A DNA stretch of 64,000 bases from Gnetum montanum (taxonomy: Eukaryota; Streptophyta; Gnetopsida; Gnetales; Gnetaceae): NCBI GenBank assembly GCA_015680685.1, contig MNCI01020745.1, positions 331,653 to 395,652 on the forward strand, read 5' to 3'. This document shows positions 23,369-33,890 of this stretch, piece after piece (within the stretch, counting starts at the first letter, position 1; each line of letters opens with the position of its first letter). The notes beneath the pieces were generated by a model. It saw only the letters and a program-made list of their open reading frames with translations. It made no database searches and was not told the origin of the DNA. Made by a program: the position numbers and the translations under genes.

Positions 23369-24868
23369 NAAAGCACACCCCTTAGACACAATAATGGCCT
23401 ACAAGCATTGCTTATGAGACACGAAAGACATCTTACCCATGCCTTAAGGCACCTCTCTAATAAGGTCCTTCCTCCATTTCTCCTTCTCTTTTCTTTTTTT
23501 AGAGTGATGTTCATTCTTTGTGGTTGTTGTGACTCATGATGGTAGGCAATAAGGGACACATCAATGCAAGGCTAGTTCTAATGGTATAGACTTGGTCTAA
23601 GACTTGGATAGATAGGTATGATAAGCCTCTTAATTACAATTGACATAAGAACCTATTAGAAACATGGTTAAGTACCTTACATCCCAATCTCTACAATCCC
23701 TTCTCATTCTATTATTCACCTCACTGCTACATTCAATTATGAGCCTAATGATTTTGTATAATATAGTGTTGAATCCTAACCAAGGTAGTTATGTGTTGTT
23801 TGCAATAAAGGCATGATCTATATTTAACTTCTAAGATTCCCATAGACATCTATAGAAGTGGTTATGCAAGGGCATTATGGTAGGAGCCTACTTTGGGGAG
23901 GATCCACTTGCATGACTTTTGTTGATCATAGCTTTGAATCAAACCTCACATTGTTAAGAACATCATGAACTACTTCTCCAGATTTATGCATGATTTTGCG
24001 ATTACTTTTGATTAATTTTAAATTATCTTTAATGTTTTTATATTAAAATTTCCTTTAAATTCAAAATTTAAATTTCTTAGTCATCTTATGACCTAGATCT
24101 TTGGTTTTAATTTCTTGAACACTTATGCGCTTCTCGAGTTAAGTTCATTTATTGTGGGGTGCTAAGGCTTTAATTTTTAAAAATTTTCTAATACATTTTC
24201 TTTGAACATTATGGTAACTAATAATAAATATAATCAAAATAACATGAACAACTTGATGATTTTAGTTACCTTAGAGCCTTGGGAAACATTATTATGAAGT
24301 CACCTTAAGCCTAAATGCTAAATTTTTTTTCAAATTTTAAGATAACCAAGGATTTGAAAAGGGTTAATTATTAAGGAAAATTTACCCAAAATAATGTTGA
24401 TCCTTTGGTGATTGTAAGTGATGCTAAAAGAAAAGCCTAAGGTTGAAGGTCTTTTACAAGGCAAGGAAAAGAGACCAAGCGAATGAAAAAGGAGGATATG
24501 CCTATCAACAAATAGTAGCACATAAAAGGATTAAAGCTTAAATATCATATGTTTGCAAGACCCATGGGATGATGAGAATAAATTTTAGTCCATCCTTAAA
24601 GAATGTTCTACATAAAAGAGAAGCATAAACATAACAATTAAGATTGTAAAGATTTCCACCACTAGGAATAATAAGAAGATTCATCTTCAACAAATTGTTT
24701 GAAGACCTCTGTAATTTTATAAACTTTAATGTTTGTCTAGTCTTCTTATCATTTTTCAATACATTCACTCAAATAAAATTTTGTAATGCAACAATCTAGT
24801 TTTGTAATGGTAGTTAATCTAGTCTTGGTCACTCCACAATTTTTGTAATGAAACTTCATCTTTTAGTC
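23294..24868 (+). other. Element A post-coding region, right part
   Basis: Resumes A after the B insertion. It aligns with A' 44125-45665 nearly throughout and, over shorter blocks, with D 51890-52640. It contains the shared block CTACTTTGGGGAGGATCC near 23888-23905. A 42-base A run with an undetermined base (23331-23372, N at 23369) lies just inside. No coding frame is supported. Confidence 0.7.
23331..23372. repeat. Poly-A homopolymer with one N
   Basis: A run of about 42 A with N at 23369. It probably grew from the A-rich element A sequence beside the B insertion. It is not a retroposon tail that I can assign: no element end lies at its border. Confidence 0.9.
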
Positions 24869-25873
24869 TGATGAGATTTGATATGTTAGGTAACTTTGTC
24901 AACACATCCCTATTGATGAAGCCTCATTAATGCATCTTACATGCATCAATGCATATGCATTGATGAGGACAAGTTGATGCATTAATTGGCAACACTTTTT
25001 AGATGTGTTAATGCATCCTTGTCAATGCATCCCCATCAATGCATCCTTGTCAACACATCCCTGTTGAAGCAACTCAATGTGTTAATGCATCCCCATCAAT
25101 GAAATGCTTGCATTTTTCTATAAATATGCAAGGGCCCATCACATATTTAACATCATTTGGTTAATCTTATAGTTGACTCTTATAGTTTTATTTTGTAATA
25201 TTAGCAAGTAGTTAGTGAGTGCCTGCAATGTGGATTTGAGTCAGCTGTCCAACGTCTTATTGAAGTGGCATTGTATCTAGACACATTTCATAAACAATAA
25301 TAAGATCAAGATTGATTCCTATTCATTATAGCATTTTGACTTAGAATAGATTTACTTTCAATGCAATTTATTTTCTATGTACTTAGTTAACATTTACATT
25401 TCCATTCATGTTAATTAATTGACAAAATGAGTGTGATTAGTTTTGATTGTAAATACATATTCACTTGGTAATCTCAGCAGTGTTATTTCTTGGTTCACCT
25501 AGTAGCATAACACTTGATAATTCCAACAGTGGGTATGTGAGTTTAGGACATGTATGGCAAGTTGGAAATAGACACTCATCAACCTTAGGATAGTTTAAGA
25601 TTTATCTTCTTGTTATTAATTAGATTAAATAATTAATTTTTATACTTTTACATAAGTTAGTCTTAGTTTCACAACATCAATAATCATATGCCTCACTTTG
25701 GACTAAACCATATGTGATAAAGCTACTACTAGTTCAAGTTGAAAGATAGTGACTTGTGATCAATGCTTAACAATCTAGATACCACACTAGTCCCATCCAT
25801 GGAATTCGATCGAATCGTGTATACACACTTGTAATTCATATGGTTGGGAATAGGTGGTACCCATTGCTCATCA
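24869..25873 (+). repeat. Element A right LTR
   Basis: The end at CTCATCA (25873) is firm from alignment with 1-627. The start is set at TGATGAG (24869), where similarity to A' stops; this is less sure because no clear polypurine tract precedes it. U3 (about 24895-25110) is a degenerate array of CAATGCATCC-like units. A TATA-like CTATAAATA lies near 25120. Confidence 0.7.
24893..25110 (+). repeat. Degenerate ATGCAT-based tandem array in LTR U3
   Basis: A dozen or so loosely spaced copies of a unit close to CATCAATGCATCC or GTCAATGCATCC, just upstream of the TATA-like box. ATGCAT is a palindrome. The position upstream of the promoter suggests enhancer-like repeats, comparable to the GATATC palindromes in the LTRs of D, E and F. 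Confidence 0.65.
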
Positions 25874-26380
25874 ATAGGTCACACCATTGAAGAATGTTAG
25901 AAGTTTCATGGATATCCTCTTGGGAACAAAAGAGGATACTTTGCTACAAATGAAAATTTGATTAGAGGGCACAATATTAAGAAAGTTTTTTCATTCTCTC
26001 TGACAAAAGAGCAACACAAGAAACTCATTTCACTTTCAAATGATCAACAACATGTTACAAATCAAGCAAGTACCTTACAACCAAAAATAAATTCTTCAGG
26101 TATTTCTCCTTGCCTAGCCTTAGTTAATAATTTAACATCATGGATCCTTGATATTACAGCAACTAATCATATGATTAACTCATTTTCATATTTTTTCCAT
26201 GTTACATCCAAAGTAGATACTTCTATAAAACTGCTTGATGCTACTATTGCACCTGCTTCCCATGTTGGAATTGTAAATATATTAGATTCAATAGTTTTAA
26301 AGGATGTTCTCTATGTTCCTTCCTTCAAAGTTAATCTGATATTCATTAGAAAACTAGTTCACCATATGAATTGAAAACTA
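25874..26380 (+). pseudogene. Ty1/copia relic H: end of gag and protease
   Basis: Begins directly after the A LTR with GHTIEEC and KFHGYP, the second half of a copia CCHC knuckle. The open stretch 25958-26374 holds the protease: SWILDITATNHMI, where the catalytic Asp-Ser/Thr-Gly reads Asp-Ile-Thr, then VLKDVLYVPSFKVNLI. The first half of gag must lie left of element A, outside the window, so A is inferred to be inserted in this relic. Confidence 0.8.
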
Positions 26381-26499
26381 ACCTTCTCCTCTAATTGGTG
26401 TATTATACATGACTAAGCCTTGAGTAAGATGATTGAAGTGGATAAAGAAATGAATGACCTACCTTCTTCATCCTTCTAGAAAGATTTCAAATAACTTCC

Positions 26500-27462
26500 A
26501 TAAAGATATTTTTCATTCTACATCTGTTGTTTCCTCATTTAATTTATGGCATAAATGATTAGGACATTTATCTAGTACTTGCTTGCACTTATTAGCCAAA
26601 AATATATTTCAAATTTCTATTTCTCATCCATCACATTGTGTCATTTGCCCAATTGCAAAACAAGCTTGATTACCATTTTCTTTAAGTTTTATTTCAAGCA
26701 CTACACCTTTTTAGCTAATTCATTATGACATATGAGATTCTTATAAAACATCTTCTCTCATTGGTGCATTGTACTTCTTAACTATAGTTGATGATTTTAC
26801 TAGATGTAATTGGGTGTTTCTTATGCAATATAAAATTGAAACTTGTTTTCTATTAAAATCCTTTTACACATTAGTTGAAACACAATTCAGTCATAAAATC
26901 CAACAAATTCAAAGTGATAATGATATTGAATTCAATATGCTTTTTTTTTTGTCAAGGAAAAGGTGTCGTTCATCAACATAGTTGTGTTAGTACCCCACAA
27001 CAAAATGGTGTAGTTAGGCAAAAACATTGACACCTTTTAAATATTTCCTGAGCTTTAAGGTTTCAAGCTAATCTACCTTTACATTTTTTGGGGGAATGTA
27101 TTCTTACTACTACCTATATTATTAATCAAACCCTCACATCAATTTCATCTAATCAAATATCTCATGAAGTTCTTTTCAATTGTAAGTCTTCTTATTCTCA
27201 TCTTAGAGTTTTTTGAGGTCTATGCTATGCTAGTACATTTCTTAATAATAATCAAAATTTGATCCACAAGTTGAAAAATGTGTTTTATTAGTTATCCTTA
27301 TGTTCAAAAAGGATATAAGCAATTTAACTTGGATATCCAAAAAGTCATAATTAGTAGGAATTTTGTATTTCATGAAAATATAAATGGAATACTCCCATAT
27401 GAATTTATTGATTTTGCATTGTCTCATCCTTGATGAACCTATTTCTCTCACTTATTCATTAC
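26500..27462 (+). pseudogene. int: Ty1/copia relic H: GAG-pre-integrase and integrase
   Basis: The pre-integrase segment with HLSSTCLHLLAKN and CVICPIAKQA lies near 26560-26670. The integrase core shows IVDDFTRCNWVFLM (first Asp) at about 26780, IQSDNDIEFN (second Asp) at about 26905 and PQQNGVV near 26995, where the following catalytic Glu is lost. Then come LHFWGECILTTTYIIN and a decayed C-terminal part. It is cut at 27462 by insertion of E with target ATTAC. Confidence 0.85.
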
Positions 27463-28269
27463 TGATGATTGGTGAGGTACCCTTACACTCAGCCATACAA
27501 ATACGAGCATTTCACGCATGATCCAGTCAAACTCCAAGGACCAAGTGCTTATGCACCTTAATGGAACACTCATGGTTAATCAATCGTTTTCTTTCCAAAC
27601 TTACTTGTATTGTCACAGTTGTATGGTTAAGTAAGCTTGAGGTATATGATTTTTATAGTTTTTGTATTTTTTATGTCTTTTGCTAATAAAGGAGAGGGAG
27701 AGAGAACTAAGTGGCTAACTTACATTAACTATTCATTAACTAAGTTCTAAATGTTCCTAACACTAGTATCCATTCCCACTTGCCGTACACATCTTGAACC
27801 AGTGCAACGCTATTGGGATTACCAAATGCTAATCGTTACTGGGTTACCAAGCGCTACATGCATGCTCAAAGCGATCATATTGAGTGTATTTAACTAAGGG
27901 TGTTGAAGGTTGAGAGAGATATTAATTAACTAGGAAAGCGTTAAACAATCATTAATTACTAATTAGCTTAATTTGTAGGTTGGAAGGTTTATCATAAAGT
28001 TTGTCTTTATTTCCATACACAAAATTGTGCTTAGGTACAAATTGCTCAAATAAAGATCCATTCACTCTATGACTCCTACTATGAGCACACAAAAATAATT
28101 CTAAGTTTGGAATGAAAAAACTGCAAGAGTCTGGCTAAGGGTCTAAATCTAACTGTTTGGAACTAAGGGTGTCGCCTCTTATTTATAGAAGATGAGGCAG
28201 GATGTGATATCGCATGGTGGCTATGATATCATGTATGCGATATTGTGTATGCACTATTGCGGTTCATCA
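27463..28269 (-). repeat. Element E 3' LTR
   Basis: 807 bases. The minus strand starts TGATGAACCGC (28269) and ends with CATCA at 27463. U3 at about 28205-28262 holds degenerate GATATCGC palindromes. The TATA-like CTATAAATAAGAG lies on the minus strand near 28185. Confidence 0.9.
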
Positions 28270-28290
28270 TACCTCCATGACTGAATGAAA
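28270..28290 (-). other. Element E polypurine tract
   Basis: The minus strand reads CATTCAGTCATGGAGGTA before the LTR start, one or two bases different from B, D and F. Confidence 0.82.
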
Positions 28291-30395
28291 ACTCATCCTT
28301 GAGTTCCTTACAAAATATTAGGAAGGTATGGGATTATTGGCTTGAATGATAACCAATGGTGAATGGGATGACATGTGAACGGATCAACATTACAATACAT
28401 GACAACATTTGTATTCATGACTACGAGAGTGAACACTATACACAATTGACATCTAGCCTTATTTGGCAACTGAGAGAGAAGAGAGAGAGGGAGAGAGAAA
28501 AGGAGAAGACATGTTGCAGTCGATGCCAAGATTGCACCTTCTATTGTCCATCCATAGCTGCACCATCAATCTTGTTCCTTGCACAACTGTCCAGCACTAG
28601 TCCATCATGAGTGTTTCCTCCAGGTCTAGTCCATTGTTGCATGATTGTCATCTGCACACACAACACAGTCACATGTGAGCAAAGATAAGTAAATCACAAT
28701 ATAGTTGATACCTTGCCTCGGTGTAAGGTCCATTGGCTAAGTTATGATATGGCTAATACAGATTCTAGAGATATAACACTGGTGACTACCCAAGGTGTAG
28801 GGGTTAGGAAAAATTAAAAAAATTGGACTAGGGCCTCCATGACTAAGAGCGATCCTCTGGTAGCGATAGAATGGAAAAGGATAAGGAATAAGAAAGATGG
28901 AGAAAAAGAAATAATGGAAACACCGATAAAATGGATGTTAGAGATGGGAATGAAACAAAAAAAATATTGATTGTGGAAATGTTTAAGGGAAAGAAGGTAA
29001 CTGATGAACCAAATAGGAATGCGAGTGGGTCCTCCCCAAAGCAGGCTCATGCCCTTTATGCCCTGACAAACCCACATTCAAAGAGTCCGTAGGCTCTGGA
29101 AATGTCATTTGGAAGAAAGAGTTAAAGTCTTAACCACATGAATTCACTAAAGAGAAAACAATGCATCAACCAAAATATAGACTACTGATACAATTGGCAA
29201 TGAAGTGGGAAATGAAGAAAGAATGATGGGGAGAAGAGAATGGAATGGAGTCCCAAAAATAAGGTGGTGTACAACCCCTTGTGTATTTATGGTTAATGTG
29301 ACTAAGTAGATCTCATTCCAAATCTAGCCTCAAACAATCCACATCCAGTGACTTCGCATTAATACACTTGGCCAATCCATCCACTTGAAGTAACAAGAAT
29401 GCTTCTGCTAAAGAGTCACCACCATTTCGAGGAAAATGAGAAAGGGAGAAGTAGGAAGTGAGAAAGGGCCTTAGTTAGAGGGAACATGTTTGTTTAGTTC
29501 CATAACAAGTGCTTGTAGCCTAGATGATTATTTTGTCTAAGGGATGTGCTTTGAATTCTCACTATTTCTATTTTTTTGCATGAGAACCACACAATGAAAA
29601 GACTTATTTTTATTAGCTCAGCTTCCTGATAATGGAGCAATGTCAGAATGTAAGGAAAACTCAAGAAGAATACATCCAAGCACCCAAGAGAATAGCTAGC
29701 AAAAATGCATCAAATCCCTTTGAAGTCACACCCTTTTTAGTCCTTGAGTCCTTCCTTAGTTTGAGAAATGCCCAGTTACCAATTCATTAATAGTTTTATT
29801 ATTAAAGAAGGGGACTGTACAGTCCCAAGCCAAGAGAGATCATAGAAATTCATGGATGCATTGATGATGTGGACTCATTGCCTGTTATATCAAAAGAACC
29901 ATACCTTAGTATCAACATTATAACTCAAAGGTAAAAACCAAACATTAGCAATTAATAAAATACAATTCATACCACCATCAGGAGCACTTATTAGGCGACG
30001 AATCTAACAAAACAAAAACAACAAACAAAGACAAAAACAAAAACAAAACAAAATAATAGAAAAGAAACAAAAAAAAAATAGTCACAAAAAGAAATGAGAA
30101 AGTATAAACAATGTTGCAAAACAAAAACAAGAAAAATTAAAGAAATTTGTAAAACAAAAATGTGTAAAACAAAAAATTAAAAAAGAATTGAGGGCCTTAA
30201 ATGATTAGCAAAGGTGGCTGTCTCCCCCATGACTGAGTTGGAAGGAGGAGATCCGAAATAGTGAGCAAGGTTGTCCCTTCTCAGAGGTATTATGTGCACT
30301 AACCATTCTAAATTCATGGGAGGGTTTGGTCTATTGCACATTGACTAACAATCTCTTATCAGGGCTCTCAGGTTTGTATATGGTCATGGCCCCTG
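28291..30395 (-). other. Element E post-pol non-coding block
   Basis: No coding frame. It aligns with F (62213-64000) over its first 1.7 kb and with B (8200-10060). Contains a GA-rich tract at 28470-28505 (plus strand), the shared GTGGGTCCTCCCCAAAGCAG string at 29025-29044, and an A/C-rich stretch at 30000-30180 that is T-rich in element orientation, just downstream of integrase. Confidence 0.65.
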
Positions 30396-31390
30396 AACGA
30401 AAGGTTGCATGAATAATGTAAGGTCCTTCCCATAGTGTTTAAAATTTTGTGCATTGTGGCACATGTGTAGGGTTCTAGTAGAGAACCTTATCTCCTAGTT
30501 GATACTTAACCTTTTGAATCTTCAAGTCATGAAGTTGCTTGTTATATGCCTTATGCAACTCATTTGATGATAGGGCAGCTAATTGATTTTTGTCTAGCAC
30601 GTTTAAAGTTGCCAACCTTTGTTTTTGTGCTAGATCAAGATCAAGGTGGAGGTCACAAGTCGTTGATAGTGTACAGAGCTCGGTTTGAATCAGAAGTGTT
30701 GAAAGCTTTCCGTACACTAACTCATACAAAGAGTAGCCTATAGGGAGTTTCAAGGTGGAGCGATATGTCCAAAGAGCATCATTCAGTTTAGTGCTTCAAT
30801 CTTGCCTATATTTGCTAATTTTCCTAGTCAATATTTTAGTCATCTCCCTGTTGGTGACCTTAGCTTGTCTGTTAGATTGGGGGTGATAAGGTGTAGTCAA
30901 TTTACGTTGCATTAGCTTTCGAAAAGTTGCACCTATGAAGTGTGTTCCATTATCTAAAATAAGTGCACATGGCATACCAAACCTATTTATGATTTGTTGT
31001 TGTACAAATCATGTAGCTGTAGATGATGTACAGTCTTTAACAGTAGCTGCTTCAGCCCATTTTGTTAAATAGTCTATAGTAACTACAATGTAAGCTTTTC
31101 CATTGGACATTGGTGTGATGGGCCCCATAAAGTCTATTCCCCAAATGTTGAAGGGTTCTAATAGTTGAATCCATTGTTGTGGACCCTCCATTTTAGCAGT
31201 CATTCCCCCATCATGTTGACAACACTCACAAGATTGGACAAATTGATGGGCATCCTGAAATAATGTTGGCCAATAATATCCTGCATGCAAGATCTTAATA
31301 GTTGTTCATCTCCCCACATAGTGACCCCCACAAGGGCCCTCATGATCATCTTGGAAAACTCTTAGTTGGTCTACTTAGGGCATGCACCAT
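30396..31390 (-). pseudogene. int: Element E integrase
   Basis: On the minus strand: zinc finger with HEGPCGGHYVGR (about 31345-31310) and later SCECCQ (about 31220), so HHCC looks intact. The catalytic core keeps IDFMGP (about 31140) and LILDNGTHF (about 30960), but the third residue has become Lys (QAKVTNREM, about 30880). The open stretch 30753-30475 is the C-terminal part (LPIGYSLYELVYGK, QLGDKVLY). Stops and small frame changes near 30900-30760 break it. Confidence 0.82.
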
Positions 31391-31559
31391 CGAACCAAGC
31401 CATCAGAACACACTTTGTAAAGTTGTCCATTGATCTCCATGAAGTACTTGGCTCTGTGAAGAAATTTTTGTTTCTTCCTAAAGTTTAGCTCTTGTGGTGT
31501 TTGTTGAGTAAGGAGATAGGTGAGAATGCTACTATACTAGTTCATTTCCATGGGTAGTT

Positions 31560-32080
31560 GGTTATTCACTACACTGGCAAAGAGGGCTTCATTAGGAAAA
31601 TGATAAGACATTACATATTCATCCTCTTTGCTATCCTAGCACAACCAAGATAAATGATTTGCAACTACGTTCTCAGTGCCTTTCTAATAGATCATTGTTA
31701 GATCAAAATCCTATAGAATTACCAGCCATCGTATAATACAAGGGCTAACTGTTGGCTTATTCATGAGGAACCAGATTGCACTATGATCTATGTGGATGAA
31801 CACTTGGTAATCTAAAACATAGTATCTAAACTTATCCAGTGCAAACACTACAGCTATTAATTCTTTCTCTATAGCTGTATAGTTAAGTTTGCACCAGAAA
31901 TACTTCTACTTGCACAGTGGATGTAGTAAGGGCATTTTTGGTCATCTAATTGTGTAAGTACAGCTCCTAAGGAATAATTGGATATGTCAGTCATAATGTG
32001 GAATGGTCTGGACTAGTCAAGAGCTTGTAGAATGGGAGTTTCTACTAGCTTTCATTTTAGGGTTTGAAATGCTCATTCAC
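31560..32080 (-). pseudogene. rnh: Element E RNase H
   Basis: The minus strand from about 32000 reads PFHIMTDISNYSLGAVLTQL, keeping the first Asp, then a decayed stretch with YIHCASRSISGANL and frame shifts. It lies between the RT connection (32318-32073) and integrase, as expected for Athila/Tat. I see no second, archaeal-type RNase H between them. Confidence 0.72.
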
Positions 32081-32940
32081 ATTCCTTGGTCCACTCAAAA
32101 GGTACGTCCTTCTTTGTTAGCTCTACCAACTTTTTGGCAATCTTGGAGAAGTTCTCAATGAAGCTCCTATAGTAGCTAGTGTGTCCAAGGAATGACCAAA
32201 TGTCTTTGATAGTTTTCGGTTGATGGGTGATTCCTTGGATGACCCTAATTTTATCTAAGTCTACCTCTATTCCTACATGTGAAACCTTATGCCAAAGTAC
32301 TATGCCTTCTTGGACCATTAAATGGCTTTTCTGCTAGTTGAGCCTTAGATTGGTTTCTATGCATCTTTTCAGCACTTGCTCTAATTGGTCCAAGGCTTGA
32401 TCAAAACTTGTTCCATAGGTGGAGAAGTTGTCCATAAAGACTTCCACTACATTCTCTATCTGCTGTTGGAATATGCCTAGAACTAGGCATTGAAATGTGG
32501 CAGGAGCATTACACAAGCCAAAAGGCATTTGTTTATACACAAACATTCCCCAAGGATTGGTGAGCATTGTCTTGGCTTGGTTTTCTGGGGCTATCTGTAT
32601 TTGGTTGTATCCGCTATAGCCATCCAGAAAATTGTAATAGCGATGGCCTACTATGGTGTCTAAGACTTGGTCAACAAATGGCAACAAAGAGTGATCCTTA
32701 AATGTTTCCATGTTTAGCAGCCTAAAATCTATGCACACCCTCCATTTGCCTTCATTTTTAGGCATGATTACCAGAGGGCTAACCCATTCGCTATCAATAA
32801 TGGGATATATGAACCCAGCCTTCAGAAGTTGTTCTATTTTGTCTTTTACTACTTGCTTCAATTTTGGGTTCAATCGCCTCTATGGTTGTTTTCGAGGTTT
32901 CATGAGGGGTCAGTGTAAATCCTATGTTGGCATATCCTAA
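32073..32940 (-). pseudogene. rt: Element E reverse transcriptase
   Basis: The open stretch 32873-32334 (179 codons) covers fingers and palm: [50 protein letters not shown]. The active site reads VEVFMDNFSTYG, with the second catalytic Asp changed to Asn (one G-to-A step). The connection segment 32318-32073 (DIWSFLGHTSYYRSFIENFS) follows. The enzyme copies element RNA; the FMDN change should kill it. Confidence 0.88.
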
Positions 32941-33430
32941 GATCTATTCCAGTTAATTTGGGATATGACCAGACAAAGGCTTTTGACCACTTTTTTATTA
33001 CCTTCAACATTCTTCCTTTTTATTTGGAAGCAATTATTATGTTGATGATTACCAATTTTCCATTTTCAAGAATCATATATTCCAGACTGGTGGGAAATGG
33101 TTTCAATTCTAGGGGCTCTTATTTGAATTTTTTAGGAATTTCCAACTTCCCCCAATTGATGTTTCCAAGGTTAAGGCTTAGCAGTTGGAAGCAGACTTGC
33201 TCTAGTGCATCTATGCTTTCGATGTAAGTGCAATTTATTCCCTCAATTAGTTCCATGCACATTAGTGAGTTCCTCTCTTGATCAGCTATCAGCCACTGGG
33301 TATCTTCTTGTCATGTGGCTACTGCATATAGGCACTTTTGTATGTTAATGTTTTGTGCACACTAGTTGCATGCAGGCAATACTAAACTTTGCACAACTCA
33401 TGATCTCTACATGCAATTACACCCTGTATC
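32941..33430 (-). pseudogene. Element E PR-RT linker
   Basis: A moderately open minus-strand region including EDTQWLIADQERNS and ALEQVCFQLLSLNLG. A decayed copy survives in gag-only element A (3095-3364). No catalytic motif seen. Confidence 0.6.
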
Positions 33431-33890
33431 ACTGTATGCGATGCATGCAACCTTCTTCTTCTCGATCTTTCCAAAAGTGTTCTCCTTAGATATTTCTAAG
33501 GAAAGATTGCAGATTACTAGGTGTGCATCTATAGTACTTAGCCATGCCCTTCCCACTATTATTGGAAAGTCCCCTTTATTGTTATTCACTTGTATCACTA
33601 GGAAATTAGCTAGGTACGACCACCCACACACAGTGGTGATGATGTCCTCCACCAGTCCCAAGGGAACAGTGATGGACTGGTCGGCTAGCTCTAGGCGAAT
33701 ATTGCTCTTCTTTAATGGAGGTAGGTTCCAGGCTTTGTACATTTCTTGTGATATTAAGTTGACTCTAGAACCTGAATCTAGAAGAGCTTTGCATAGCTCA
33801 TTCCCAATGATTTGGAGATAGATTGGAGGGCTTCTAGGATTAGAGAATTTCCTGGGAAGGTGGCCAGCCTTGATCTAGTTAGTAACGACA
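33407..33890 (-). pseudogene. pr: Element E aspartic protease
   Basis: The active site ALLDSGSRVNLIS at about 33790-33750 (minus) has DSG intact. The open stretch 33742-33407 continues with MYKAWNLPPLKKSNIRLELA, DIITTVCGWSYLANFLV and FPIIVGRAWLS, the usual hydrophobic end of the fold. It belongs to the Gag-Pol frame between gag and RT. Confidence 0.85.

Noticed and set aside
23193-23559. Open frames with poly-Phe or poly-Lys around the A homopolymer
   Set aside because: Produced by the 42-base A run and an N; no other coding sign.
28440-28505. Arg/Glu-rich frame from a GAGAGA tract
   Set aside because: Low-complexity purine tract inside the post-pol block; the same tract in F (62385-62430) is in a different frame context.
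31290-31560. Possible second (archaeal-type) RNase H between RNase H and INT of E
   Set aside because: Too short, and no catalytic motif is visible.
33366-33821. Plus-strand open frame of 151 codons
   Set aside because: Antisense shadow of the element E protease, which has clear motifs on the minus strand.
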